DNA of 56,270 nucleotides from the NCBI GenBank assembly GCA_964575975.1, contig CAZNTU010000011.1:1-56270 (forward strand), in the 5' to 3' direction. This DNA comes from G963674505 sp964575975. GTDB taxonomy: Bacteria > Desulfobacterota > Desulfobacteria > Desulfobacterales > SKZT01. The position numbers and the translations under genes were made by a program. Of the stretch, positions 25,855-35,005 are shown piece by piece. How positions within the stretch are numbered: position 1 is the stretch's first letter; every line of letters starts with the position of its first letter. Under the pieces are notes generated by a model. It saw only the letters and a list, made by a program, of their open reading frames with translations, ran no database searches and had not been told where the DNA came from.

Positions 25855-25883
25855 TATATAGTCTTGTTTTTGATTGCCGTCAA
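25855..25883 (-). promoter_or_regulatory. Promoter of the fmdB-fur-feoAB cluster
   Basis: On the minus strand TTGACG (25883-25878) and TATATA (25860-25855) are separated by 17 bases. The start point would be near 25848, about 40 bases before the fmdB ATG. The surrounding A/T-rich bases do not form a recognisable Fur box. Confidence 0.65.
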
Positions 25884-25925
25884 CGCCGCTCGAATGAAAT
25901 GTTCGAAAACGGCCGCGACCAGAAC

Positions 25926-26774
25926 TTAGAACACGATTCCGACGTACCCCACGAAGCTTTCACCGGGGCTTTTGTCATGGCTGGTAGCGTAGGAAAGGAG
26001 TCTCGCCCTTTTGGCGCCCAGTCGTTTTCCGGCCGAAACGGCGGCGGCGGCCGCGCCGGAGCAGCATGCGTTCTGATTCGAAAGGCCCTCTTTCACTATC
26101 CTTTCCGGGTCCATTTCCAGCATGGCGTCGATCACCCGCCTGTCGTTCTCGTTCTTTACCCAGTCCAAAGCTTGCTTTCCCGATCCTTTGGGGGTAAAGG
26201 CGTAATTGGAGCCATAGTGGGTCAAGTCGGTCGAGCCGAGGATTTTTATACGGATTCCCGACCGGACCGCCAAGTCGGCGACATAGGCGCCGATTTCCAT
26301 GGCTTTTCTCGCGGGAGGCGCTCCTACGGGAACAATTTTGGACTCTTTGAAAAAATATTTGAGGAAAGGAAGCTGCAACTCAATCGTGTTGTCGCGAGTG
26401 TATCTTTCCGCAGTCTCGATCTTAAACGGAAATTTTTCCGCGAGTTCCTCCGCAATGGTTTCATCAATCAAGAGATCCCCGAATGGAGTGGCCCATGCGC
26501 CTTCCGTCATGATGTAAGCCGGTGACGCTGGATGAAGATGCATTCCGAAAATAACGAAAACCTCCGGCAGCGTTTCGTCTTGGAGGGCCTCGATGACGTT
26601 GCATGCGATGGCGCCGGAAAAAGACCATCCGGCGTGAGGCACTATCCCTCCCACCGTCGGTCCCGAAGCGGCGCCGCCTTTCTTGCCTCTCGAAAATTTT
26701 TCGATTTCCCTTTCGCATTCCGAGGCGCTGCTCGGGTACCAGCTGCCCGCAAAATCGGCGTTCCTTGTTCCCAT
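25926..26774 (-). CDS. Memo-family protein (AmmeMemoRadiSam system protein B)
   Basis: The 282-residue product has the Memo fold, related to non-heme-iron class III dioxygenases. Key segments are FAGSWYPSSASECE at the N-terminus, GGIVPHAGWSFSGAIACNVI, the GMHLHPASP segment, DNTIELQLPFLKYFF and GSTDLTHYGSNYAF, with His and Asp likely metal ligands. RBS AAAGGA precedes the ATG. The other two typical partners, an AMMECR1-domain protein and an AmmeMemo-type radical SAM enzyme, are not adjacent. The function is not settled. Confidence 0.88.
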   Translation of the reverse strand: MGTRNADFAGSWYPSSASECEREIEKFSRGKKGGAASGPTVGGIVPHAGWSFSGAIACNVIEALQDETLPEVFVIFGMHLHPASPAYIMTEGAWATPFGDLLIDETIAEELAEKFPFKIETAERYTRDNTIELQLPFLKYFFKESKIVPVGAPPARKAMEIGAYVADLAVRSGIRIKILGSTDLTHYGSNYAFTPKGSGKQALDWVKNENDRRVIDAMLEMDPERIVKEGLSNQNACCSGAAAAAVSAGKRLGAKRARLLSYATSHDKSPGESFVGYVGIVF

Positions 26775-26868
26775 AACGAAAAAATCCTTTCGCCTTTATT
26801 GTTCTTTACCGCCAATCGTTCTACAAGATTGTTCGTTGGAATATAAAATAGTTCGGAATAAAAAAAAA

Positions 26869-26899
26869 TCGACACGCAATCCCCGTTACATTGTATAAT
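26869..26899 (+). promoter_or_regulatory. Possible promoter of the hybrid kinase gene
   Basis: A perfect TATAAT at 26894-26899 lies 19 bases after TCGACA (26869-26874). The spacer is long, so confidence is modest. A leader of about 95 bases would precede the ATG at 26999. The same 224-base gap must hold the Memo gene promoter on the other strand, which I could not pin down. Confidence 0.4.
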
Positions 26900-26998
26900 A
26901 GTATTGTGTTTTACCCCAATTTCGTTCTGTTGAAATCTGTTTTTATTTCTTGGTCTTGGTCTCATTTTCGCAACGCTTTCGCGACGGGAGAGATTCGA

Positions 26999-29314
26999 AT
27001 GAACCAACAAATCCGGGTGATAGTTGTCGAGGACGATGAAAGAGAAGCGGCGACCATAATCGACCGACTGCGCAAGGGTAGCTATGATCCGGTCTGGCGC
27101 CGCGTGGATACTCGCGAAGCCTATGAGGAATCCCTGCGGTCGGGAAAATGGGATCTCGTGCTTTCCGCCTATGACTTGCGAGATTTTAGCGGCTTGAACG
27201 CACTGCAAATGTTGCGGAAAAAACACCTCGCCATTCCTTTCGTTGTCTTTTCCGAGCCTCTGGACGAAAAAACGGTCGAGAAAATTTTCGACGAGGGCGC
27301 CGACGACATAATCGTCAAGGGATTTTGGGCAAGGCTGGTTCCCGTCGTAAAGAGAGAGCTTCGGGAGACAAAGGGAAGGCTGGACCGCCAAAAGGCCCAG
27401 CAGGAGAGAATCGAGGCGGAAGCCAGGTATCGACGGCTTTTCGAGAATATGGTCGAAGGCATTTTCGTAAGCCACAAGGACGGTTTTTTTGTGACTGTAA
27501 ATCCCGCAATGGCCAGAATGTTAGGGTACGAAACTCCAGAGGAGCTGATGGCGCACATCCTAAACATCGAGGAACAACTTTATGTTAAATCGCAAGATCG
27601 CCGGACGCTTTTCGAAAAACTTGCCAAAGAAGGAAGGGCCTCCGGCTTCGAGGTATTGTGGCGATGCAAGGACGGAAGTGTCATATGGATTGAAATTCAC
27701 GCGAGGGCCGTTTTCGACGAAAACGGAGAAATCGAATCCATCGAAGGCATCGTCGTGAACATTACGGAACAAAAAAAAGTGGAAAAAGAATTGTCGAGAC
27801 TCGCGACCGCGATAGAACAGGCGGCCGAGGGAGTTTTGATATCGGACATGCATTGGAACATATTGTATGTCAATCCGGCACTGGAAAAAATCAGCGGCTA
27901 CACAAAAAGCGAAATAATCGGCGCGCGCACGGACTTGTTGAAAAGCGGAAAGCACGACAGTCGGTTCTATGGAGAAATCAAAGGCGTCTTGAAAAGCGGG
28001 AACGTGTGGTCTGGCAGGCTGGTCAACAAACGAAAGGACGGCACGGAGTACGAAGCCGAAGTCACCGCATCCCCGGTCAGGGACGAATCCGGCGAAATAA
28101 TCAACTTTGTCGCGGTCCATCGGGATATCACTCACGAAGCAAGATTGGAGAGGCACCTCAGACGAGCCCAGAAAATGGAGGCTATCGGCACTTTGGCGGG
28201 CGGCATCGCCCACGATTTCAATAACATTCTCACCGCCATCATGTGCTACACGGAAATGGCGATTACCGAATCGGAAGGAATGGGCCGGATTCCCGCCCGC
28301 CTTAACCGGGTTCTTATGGGATGCCAGAGGGCCAAGGAACTGGTCAATCAAATCATTACGTTCAGCCGCCAAAGAGAACGGGAACAGAAACCCGTGCTGA
28401 TCAACTCCATCATCAAAGAAACGCTAAAGCTCCTCAGTTCCTCGCTTCCCAAAACCATCGAAATCCACATGAACATAGAAAGCGGCTCCAGCGTAATCAA
28501 CGCCGACCCCAGCCAAATACACCAGGTCCTTCTAAACCTGTGCACCAACGCAGCCCATGCAATGCGTGAAAACGGCGGCGTTTTGGAAGTGACGCTCCAA
28601 AAAATCGACTTGGACGAAACGTCGACACGCAGTCGGATCGATCTCGAACCCGGACCGTATGTGAAGCTTGTCGTAAGCGATACGGGCCATGGTATTGACG
28701 AAAGCGTCAAGGAGAGAATATTCGAGCCTTTTTTCACCACCAAGCCAAAAGAAGAGGGGTCCGGCATGGGTCTGTCGGTCGTTCACGGAATCGTGAAAGG
28801 ACTCGGCGGAGCGATTTCCGTCTACAGCGAACCCGGGTTCGGCTCTACGTTCAATGTCTATTTTCCCAGAATCGACAGCGAGACACAAGCTCATTCGAAG
28901 CCCTCCGAAAAAATTCCACCGGGGACCGAAAGCATTCTTTACGTGGACGACGAACAGGTGCTGGTGGAGATCACGACCGAGATGCTCGAAAGCATCGGCT
29001 ATAAAGTGACCGCCACCACCGACGGCATGGAAGCACTGGATCTCTTCCGAACGAGCCCGGAAAAATTCGATCTGATCGTCACGGACATGACCATGCCCAG
29101 ACTGACCGGAGAAACCCTGGCCCGGGAATGTTTGCGAATCCGCCCCGCCATTCCGATCATTCTTTGCACCGGGTTCAGCGAATTGATCACCGAAGAAAAA
29201 GCCAAAAAAGCGGGTATCCGGGGCTATATCATGAAGCCCTTGCTCGTAAGCGATCTTGCAAAAACGATTCGAAATGTCCTTGACAACCCCGATTTGTCTT
29301 CCCGCGAAAGATGA
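26999..29314 (+). CDS. Hybrid sensor kinase: pseudo-receiver, two PAS, kinase, receiver
   Basis: The 771-residue cytoplasmic protein has no membrane helix. An N-terminal receiver-like domain (1-120) keeps the acidic pair EDD and Lys107, but the phospho-acceptor Asp is replaced by Ala57 (LVLSAYDL instead of the usual SDY). PAS domains follow at about 143-255 and 270-385, then HisKA with GGIAHDFNNIL, an HATPase with the G2 box GSGMGLSVVHG, and a C-terminal receiver (645-765; phospho-acceptor in LIVTDMTMP). GGAG upstream of ATG 26999 supports this start. The HDFNN-type kinase core is common in deltaproteobacterial hybrids. The signal is unknown. Confidence 0.9.
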   Translation: MNQQIRVIVVEDDEREAATIIDRLRKGSYDPVWRRVDTREAYEESLRSGKWDLVLSAYDLRDFSGLNALQMLRKKHLAIPFVVFSEPLDEKTVEKIFDEGADDIIVKGFWARLVPVVKRELRETKGRLDRQKAQQERIEAEARYRRLFENMVEGIFVSHKDGFFVTVNPAMARMLGYETPEELMAHILNIEEQLYVKSQDRRTLFEKLAKEGRASGFEVLWRCKDGSVIWIEIHARAVFDENGEIESIEGIVVNITEQKKVEKELSRLATAIEQAAEGVLISDMHWNILYVNPALEKISGYTKSEIIGARTDLLKSGKHDSRFYGEIKGVLKSGNVWSGRLVNKRKDGTEYEAEVTASPVRDESGEIINFVAVHRDITHEARLERHLRRAQKMEAIGTLAGGIAHDFNNILTAIMCYTEMAITESEGMGRIPARLNRVLMGCQRAKELVNQIITFSRQREREQKPVLINSIIKETLKLLSSSLPKTIEIHMNIESGSSVINADPSQIHQVLLNLCTNAAHAMRENGGVLEVTLQKIDLDETSTRSRIDLEPGPYVKLVVSDTGHGIDESVKERIFEPFFTTKPKEEGSGMGLSVVHGIVKGLGGAISVYSEPGFGSTFNVYFPRIDSETQAHSKPSEKIPPGTESILYVDDEQVLVEITTEMLESIGYKVTATTDGMEALDLFRTSPEKFDLIVTDMTMPRLTGETLARECLRIRPAIPIILCTGFSELITEEKAKKAGIRGYIMKPLLVSDLAKTIRNVLDNPDLSSRER

Positions 29315-29385
29315 TTACGTTATTTTCCGATTTCAATCGAACGGGTTCGAGACGGGACAATTATTCGAATCAAGGAGGTATTCGC

Positions 29386-30216
29386 ATGTGGGAATACACT
29401 GACAAAGTGAAGGAACATTTTTTGAATCCCCGGAACGTCGGCAGGATAGAAGACGCGGACGGAGTCGGCGAGGTCGGCTCCTTGGCGTGCGGAGACGCGT
29501 TGAAACTATACTTCAAATTGGACGACGACGGTAGGATCGCGGACGTGAAATTCCAGACTTTCGGTTGCGCCAGCGCCATTGCGTCGTCCTCGGCACTGAC
29601 CGAAATCATTAAGGGGATGACCCTGAATGAAGCAAAAAACATCAGCAACGAGGACATCGCGGAATTTCTCGGCGGATTGCCCAAAGAGAAAATGCATTGT
29701 TCCGTGATGGGAAGGGACGCCCTCGAGGCCGCCATAGCCAACTACCAGGGCGAAGTCGCCAGGAAAGCCGAAGGCAAAGTAGTCTGCGAATGTTTCGGCG
29801 TCACCGAAAAGGAAATCGAACGGGCCGTAAAGGAGAACAATCTTTCCACCGTGGAGGACGTCACCGACTACGTCAAGGCGGGCGGCGGCTGTGGCCAATG
29901 CCATGAAGACATACAGAATATTATCGACCAAATTATGGGCGGGAAACCCCCCGTCGAAAAAAAGAAACCAAAACTGACCAATATTCAAAAGATCAAGATG
30001 ATCGAGGAAACCCTTGAAAGGGAGATCAGGCCCGCACTCAAGCAGGACGGAGGGGACATCGAACTGATCGACGTCGACGGTAACCAAGTGTTGGTTAGCC
30101 TTCGGGGCGCATGCGCCAAATGCGCGGCCTCCCAGGTGACGCTCAAGCACTACGTGGAGACCAAGCTGCAGGAACTTGTGACGCCCGAATTGAAAGTGGA
30201 GGAGGTGCGGCCATGA
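29386..30216 (+). CDS. nifU: Fe-S cluster scaffold NifU
   Basis: The 276-residue protein has all three NifU modules: an IscU-like scaffold (1-125; Cys35, Cys61, Cys105), a central BFD-like 2Fe-2S domain (Cys134, Cys136, Cys169, Cys172) and a C-terminal Nfu domain with the CAKC motif (Cys243, Cys246). It assembles Fe-S clusters on sulfur delivered by the cysteine desulfurase encoded next. AAGGAGG lies just before ATG 29386. The stop overlaps the nifS start (ATGA). No nitrogenase genes are nearby, so it may serve general Fe-S assembly in this anaerobe. Confidence 0.96.
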   Translation: MWEYTDKVKEHFLNPRNVGRIEDADGVGEVGSLACGDALKLYFKLDDDGRIADVKFQTFGCASAIASSSALTEIIKGMTLNEAKNISNEDIAEFLGGLPKEKMHCSVMGRDALEAAIANYQGEVARKAEGKVVCECFGVTEKEIERAVKENNLSTVEDVTDYVKAGGGCGQCHEDIQNIIDQIMGGKPPVEKKKPKLTNIQKIKMIEETLEREIRPALKQDGGDIELIDVDGNQVLVSLRGACAKCAASQVTLKHYVETKLQELVTPELKVEEVRP

Positions 30217-31406
30217 ATCTGATATACATGGACAACAACGCGACCACCCGGGTCCACCCGGAAGTCGTGAAGGAAATGCTTCCCTATTTTTCCGAGTATT
30301 ACGGGAATCCCTCCAGCATGCATTCTTTCGGGGGCAAGTCGGGCGAAAAGGTAAAGGAGGCCCGGGCCAGGGTCGCCGCCATGATCGGCGCGCGGCCCCA
30401 AGAAATCGTTTTCACCAGTTGCGGCACCGAAAGCAACAGCACCGCTATATATGCCGCGCTAAGATCGAACCCCGACAAGAAGCATATCGTCACCACGCGC
30501 GTAGAGCACCCGGCCGTAAAAAACCTGGTGGAGTACCTGTCCAAGAACGGCTACCGAAGCACCTTCGTCCCGGTGGACGCAAAAGGGAGGCTGGATCTGG
30601 ACGTTCTCTGCGACAGCCTTTCGGACGACACTGCCATCGTCAGCGTCATGTGGGCCAACAACGAATCCGGCGTTGTCTTTCCCGTCGAGGAGATCGCCTC
30701 CGCCGTTCGCGGCCGGGGAATCGTCTTCCACACCGACGCAGTGCAGGCGGTCGGAAAACTGGATGTGGACGTGGAAAAGGCGAACGCGAACATGCTCTCC
30801 ATATCCGGCCACAAGATTCACGGTCCGAAAGGCATAGGCGTTCTGTATGTCCGGAAAGGGACGAAGTTCTCTCCGTTCCTCGTCGGAGGACACCAGGAAG
30901 GCGGGCGTCGGGGAGGGACGGAAAACGTGGCCTCGATCGTCGGCCTGGGAAAAGCGGCCGAGCTGGTCGCGAACCACCGGAACGAAATGAACACGCGAGT
31001 CAAGGCGCTTCGCGACAAACTCGAAAAGAGCATATTGGAGAAAGTCCCCAATACCATAGTGAACGGCGATCCGAAAAGCCGCCTTCCCAACACGAGCAGC
31101 ATCGCGTTCGAATACGTGGAGGGAGAGGCGATCCTGCTGATGATGAACGAACTGGGCATTTGCGCGTCATCGGGTTCCGCCTGCACGTCGGGTTCCCTGG
31201 AACCGTCGCACGTGCTTCGCGCCATGGGAGTTCCGTTCACCGCCGCGCACGGCTCCATCCGTTTCAGCCTGAGCACTTTCACCACCGAGGAGGAGGTCGA
31301 TTTCGTGATCGAAAAACTTCCCACTATCATTCAAAAGCTCAGGGACATGTCCCCGTTCTGGGCGGACCGGGAACAGCTCGCCGACGCCATGTGCGCGGTG
31401 CAATAA
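30213..31406 (+). CDS. nifS: Cysteine desulfurase NifS
   Basis: The 397-residue PLP enzyme releases sulfur from cysteine as an enzyme-bound persulfide for NifU. It begins MNLIYMDNNATTRVHPEVV, with the PLP lysine in SISGHKIHGPKGIG and the catalytic Cys in the loop SSGSACTSGSLEPSHVL. The mobile-loop sequence and length are typical of the NifS/IscS group I. The ATG overlaps the nifU stop by four bases, preceded by GGAGGAGG, so translation is coupled. Confidence 0.96.
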   Translation: MNLIYMDNNATTRVHPEVVKEMLPYFSEYYGNPSSMHSFGGKSGEKVKEARARVAAMIGARPQEIVFTSCGTESNSTAIYAALRSNPDKKHIVTTRVEHPAVKNLVEYLSKNGYRSTFVPVDAKGRLDLDVLCDSLSDDTAIVSVMWANNESGVVFPVEEIASAVRGRGIVFHTDAVQAVGKLDVDVEKANANMLSISGHKIHGPKGIGVLYVRKGTKFSPFLVGGHQEGGRRGGTENVASIVGLGKAAELVANHRNEMNTRVKALRDKLEKSILEKVPNTIVNGDPKSRLPNTSSIAFEYVEGEAILLMMNELGICASSGSACTSGSLEPSHVLRAMGVPFTAAHGSIRFSLSTFTTEEEVDFVIEKLPTIIQKLRDMSPFWADREQLADAMCAVQ

Positions 31407-31432
31407 ATTTCGAGCCTCCGTCCTCTCGAAAG

Positions 31433-33034
31433 CTATTTGGGCCTGCATCTCTCCGCGCCCGCCTGATAGCCTTCCCGGAATTTCAGCTTCAGGGACGGGT
31501 GCTGGATTTTTCCGTACACCTCTTGAAGCTCCGCTTTTATGCTCTCGGTGTTCTGCGACATGTGCCGGCATCCCATTTCGTCGCCGTCCTTGTACATTTG
31601 TTTCAATTGTTCGGGCGTGGGAGCGGGAAGGGAGGATGCGTCCTCGAAATTGTCGGGGCCTGGCTTTCCATCCCACCCGACGTAGGATTTCTTCCTGCTG
31701 TTGTGCCCGAACTCGAATGCTGGCTCCAGGATGTATTGGGCGTAAGCTTCCGCAGCCGGTATCAGCATCAGCCTTTTCGGGTTCGAAGTGTCCACCACGT
31801 ACACTTTTCCGTCTATTTTCACCTCCAGCCACATGTGTCCCCCGCTGTACTCTCCGCAGGTGGCGGAGCCTCCCACGGCCTTGACTTCCGAAAAACGGGA
31901 ATTCTTCGAGCCGAGCAAGACGGAGGCCGCCAAGAAGGTCAGGTCCTGGCAATTGATCTTGGAACCGTCCTTCAGGTTGACCATGGTAGCCCCGCCGTTG
32001 ACGCACTTGAAAACGCCCATGGTACCCTTGAAAGTTTTCTCGATCCCCAGATCGGTCGGGCCGCGCGGATTGATCGTCGTCGGAAGCTTGACTTTGCCGC
32101 TGTGGACGAACCTTTGCACGTCCGGGTTGTCGGGCTGGATCAGGATGTGGGGAGAGTCGGTGACCGTGTAGCGTCCCGCCATCCCCATCAAGGCCACGAA
32201 CAGCATGCCTCCAACCACTATTGCGGCGATCGAGGAAAAATGCTCCAGGCGAAACCGCACTTGTCCCTGGTCGTCGATCTTGTAGTCTGTCACCTCCTCG
32301 AGAAAACCGCCGCTATCGACGATTATCGCAAGCTGGCCGCCTTGCGACAGTCGCCGGCGCGATTCGGGGGAGATTTTCATGGACACTTCCACAGGAGCGG
32401 CGAAGGTGGTGCCTGAAGGCCCCAGTTCGACGGTCGCGGCCTCCAGAATGTCGTCGGCTCCGATGTTCGATTCCGGGTCGCGCTCGATTTTCACGTCCGC
32501 CTTTTGCACGGTTATGGAAACGGATTGGTTCAACGCTCCCGGCGGAATCGTCAGACTGACGCACCCTTGTTTCCAAGGCACCTGCCCTCCTTGGAGGCCG
32601 ACCTCCACCTCCGCCGTTTCCCGGGGCTGCGACGGGAAAACGTCGGACGGTTCCGGTTCCGGAATATTCCCGGAAGGCTCTGGAGCGGGAGGCTTTATGG
32701 GTTCTTCGATCTCGCCCGGCTCATCGAACGCAGGGGGGGAAGATTCGGGAGGAGGCTGCTCGACTGGAAGTGGGCCAGTCTGGCTTCCCCGGTCGGAACT
32801 CACGACCGTCCGCCAGTCGCCCGCTTTGGAGCCTTGCGGGTAATTGGATTGGGCCGACAGAATATCCCGGTTCGTGGAAAGGTCCTCTTTCGAATTCCCG
32901 GAAAAATTATCGATTTGCCTTTTCGGCAAGTCGTCGCGACCGGCGAAAGAAAACGCCGGCGAGGACGGAATCGTCAACAGAAACGACAAGAGCAAACTCA
33001 GGGCGCAACGCGCGCGAATTCCGACCGACTTCAT
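31433..33034 (-). CDS. Exported protein with ZU5-like and transglutaminase-like domains
   Basis: The 533-residue product starts at ATG 33034 after AAGGAGG and has a signal peptide (ALSLLLSFLLTIPSSPAFSFA). A Pro/Glu-rich linker (about 85-140) leads to a ZU5-like module (VSLTIPPGALNQSVSITV; about 145-265). A membrane helix follows at about 267-287 (SIAAIVVGGMLFVALMGMAG). The C-terminal region looks like a transglutaminase/cysteine-protease core: Cys362 in KINCQDL, His400 in GGHMWLEV and Asp415 in YVVDTSN are correctly ordered for a Cys-His-Asp triad. It may cross-link or cleave envelope proteins. The domain calls come from motif reading and are uncertain. Confidence 0.65.
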   Translation of the reverse strand: MKSVGIRARCALSLLLSFLLTIPSSPAFSFAGRDDLPKRQIDNFSGNSKEDLSTNRDILSAQSNYPQGSKAGDWRTVVSSDRGSQTGPLPVEQPPPESSPPAFDEPGEIEEPIKPPAPEPSGNIPEPEPSDVFPSQPRETAEVEVGLQGGQVPWKQGCVSLTIPPGALNQSVSITVQKADVKIERDPESNIGADDILEAATVELGPSGTTFAAPVEVSMKISPESRRRLSQGGQLAIIVDSGGFLEEVTDYKIDDQGQVRFRLEHFSSIAAIVVGGMLFVALMGMAGRYTVTDSPHILIQPDNPDVQRFVHSGKVKLPTTINPRGPTDLGIEKTFKGTMGVFKCVNGGATMVNLKDGSKINCQDLTFLAASVLLGSKNSRFSEVKAVGGSATCGEYSGGHMWLEVKIDGKVYVVDTSNPKRLMLIPAAEAYAQYILEPAFEFGHNSRKKSYVGWDGKPGPDNFEDASSLPAPTPEQLKQMYKDGDEMGCRHMSQNTESIKAELQEVYGKIQHPSLKLKFREGYQAGAERCRPK

Positions 33035-33107
33035 GGGAAGCCTCCTTTTTGGCGTGTAACGAGAGAAAACACGAAAAGTCCGACAAGAAAGCGTAAGCTG
33101 TGCCGAC

Positions 33108-34214
33108 CTAATCCCGAATAACGATTCTGTTTTTCCTGTGCTCTCCGATGGCATCGGCCGCCAGAATCGCGTGGAGGACCATTTCCGGCGCGATCTTGCC
33201 CGCTTCGTGGTGAATGCATTCTATCGGCGAGCAGGCTTTTTTCGCGACGGCCATAAGTCTGTTTTTGTCGCAATTTCCGAGACCGAGATCGGCAAGGGTG
33301 GTTGGCAACCCCACCTCTTCGCAGAAAGAGAAAACGACGTCGGATTCATTGGGAGAAGCGTCCGTGAGTTGAAGTCCGGCCAAGACGCCGAAGGCAACCT
33401 TTTCTCCGTGGTAAAACGCATGGGTTTCCTCCAGCGCGGTGAGTCCATTATGAATGGAATGGGCGCTTGCCAAACCGCCGCTTTCGAATCCGATTCCGCT
33501 GAGAAGAATGTTCGCCTCGATAACATGCTCCAGTGCCGGCGTTACGATATGTCGCTCGGCGGCGATTTTGGCGGTCGCGCCATACTGGAGCAAGGTGTCG
33601 TAGCAAAGCTTGGCTAGGTTGAGGCCGGTCAGCGTGCCGAGTCCTCCGCAGGCGTTCTCGGATTGCGTCTGTCCACAGGATCTGGCTTCGAACCATGTCG
33701 CCAAGCCATCGCCCATTCCAGCCACCAGAAAACGGACGGGGGCCTTGGCGATGATTTCCGTGTCCACGAGAACGGCTGCGGGGTTCGATTTTTGGTAGTA
33801 CACCGACTCGAAAACGCCTCCCTCGGCATACAAGATAGCGCAACCGCTGCAAGGAGCGTCGGTCGATGCGATGGTAGGAACGATTACGACGGGAATTTTA
33901 GCGCGGTCGGCGGCTATTTTGGCAGTGTCGATCGCCTTTCCCCCTCCCATGCCTACGAGAACGTCCGCGCCTTTCTCCCGGACGACCGTCGCCAGCCTTG
34001 CAAGTTCACTCTCGCAACACTCGCCCGAGAACGGTTCCACAGACAAAGAACGCGAGTCCAAATCGATTCCGCTCTCGGGAAGAATTTTATCGCAGGACGT
34101 CGATGAAGCGAGTATCAGTCCCTTGCCGCCCAATGTTTTTACCAGATCCGGCAATTCCTGAAGCGCGCCGACGCCTTGGATGTATTTTCCCGGAAACAAC
34201 GCTTTTTTCAACAT
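33108..34214 (-). CDS. GldA-type iron-containing alcohol (glycerol) dehydrogenase
   Basis: The 368-residue protein begins MLKKALFPGKYIQGVGALQEL, the typical glycerol dehydrogenase opening. The NAD site is MGGGKAIDTAKIAA, and TIASTDAPCSGCAILY follows. Metal ligands lie around MGDGLATWFEAR, SAHSIHNGLT and HGEKVAFG. It would oxidise glycerol or a related polyol or diol with NAD+. RBS GAGG precedes ATG 34214; an in-frame start 8 codons upstream overlaps that RBS. Glycerol dehydrogenases are known in this family, but glycerol-1-phosphate dehydrogenases and other polyol enzymes are close relatives, so the substrate is open. Confidence 0.85.
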   Translation of the reverse strand: MLKKALFPGKYIQGVGALQELPDLVKTLGGKGLILASSTSCDKILPESGIDLDSRSLSVEPFSGECCESELARLATVVREKGADVLVGMGGGKAIDTAKIAADRAKIPVVIVPTIASTDAPCSGCAILYAEGGVFESVYYQKSNPAAVLVDTEIIAKAPVRFLVAGMGDGLATWFEARSCGQTQSENACGGLGTLTGLNLAKLCYDTLLQYGATAKIAAERHIVTPALEHVIEANILLSGIGFESGGLASAHSIHNGLTALEETHAFYHGEKVAFGVLAGLQLTDASPNESDVVFSFCEEVGLPTTLADLGLGNCDKNRLMAVAKKACSPIECIHHEAGKIAPEMVLHAILAADAIGEHRKNRIVIRD

Positions 34215-34248
34215 ACTTTTTTCCTCCACAAGAATCAATTCGTCGCTT

Positions 34249-35005
34249 TCATCGTTTGCGGCTTTTTTCGTTTCGCTTCAAACGATCATCCCGCATGAAC
34301 CTGCTCATGAACGTTTCGTCAATCACGAATGTCTTCACAGGAACAACGCCAAATTCCAATTTTTCAATAATTCCAACGAGTCTTTCCCCATCGACAAGTT
34401 CGATTGGCGGTACGACTTCGCGCTCTGCTTCCGCTTTGGCATCGGCGGAAAAAACGCGAAGTGGTGAAAATAATCCCTTTGTCGGCACGGCCTAACATCG
34501 CATTTCTGCTGGTTATAAACCGCTCGAATCCTTGCGGATCAAAATTCCGGATAGTGGTTAAAAGAGACGCTCGAAATCGAGATTCCGGATCCAACAGCTC
34601 TTGCTCGTCTATCGTTTCTTCGACGTCCAACAAAGGGGTTTCATTTCTTGTTTTTTTGTTTCTTCGCTCGGCGTGAATACGAACCCATTTCAAAAAGATG
34701 GATCGGGCTTCACGGTCCGAAAGATGCGTTTTTTCGCCTTTTTCGGTTAGATTCCATATCCCGTACTTGGAAGATCCAACCAGACCTTCCCACACAAGAT
34801 ACTGGCGATCCCATTGCACCTGATTATGAAATAATCGAAGAATCCCACTTTTCATGGTAGCTTCGGTCGTTTCAGGAGGGAAATTGAGCTTTTTTGCAAT
34901 CCAGTTGGAAACCTCCTTGGGCTTTGCGGCACCGTTCAAAGATCGAAGCGCATCCAGTAGATGCGGTATCCATTTGATGAACTCTGCGCCTTCAGATTTG
35001 CTCAT
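34249..35005 (-). pseudogene. mrr: Broken mrr-type restriction endonuclease gene
   Basis: The N-terminal winged-helix Mrr_N region is intact (FIKWIPHLLDALRSL, WDRQYLVWEGLVGSSKYGIWNLTEKG). The catalytic domain begins (FDPQGFERF) and then jumps to AMLGRADKGIIFTTS, so the segment with the PD-(D/E)XK core (normally GGDGGIDG and QCKRY) has been deleted near 34500-34516. A further one-base insertion in the A6/T6 run at 34449-34454 shifts the frame. The remainder, FSADAKAEAEREVVPPIELVDGERL, continues to 34249 in the other frame. The enzyme would have cut methylated DNA; this copy must be inactive. It stands alone, without a methylase. Confidence 0.8.

Noticed and set aside
25808..25925. A classical Fur box in front of the iron operon
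   Set aside because: No sequence close to GATAATGATAATCATTATC is present; only a sigma-70-type promoter is seen.
29386..31406. Reading nifU-nifS as evidence for a nitrogen-fixation island
   Set aside because: No nifHDK or other nitrogenase genes are in the window; NifU/NifS pairs also serve general Fe-S assembly in anaerobes.
30419..32416. A 665-codon frame overlapping nifS and running opposite the ZU5/transglutaminase-like gene
   Set aside because: It is out of frame in nifS and antisense beyond it; the composition is Arg/Gly/His-rich shadow sequence.
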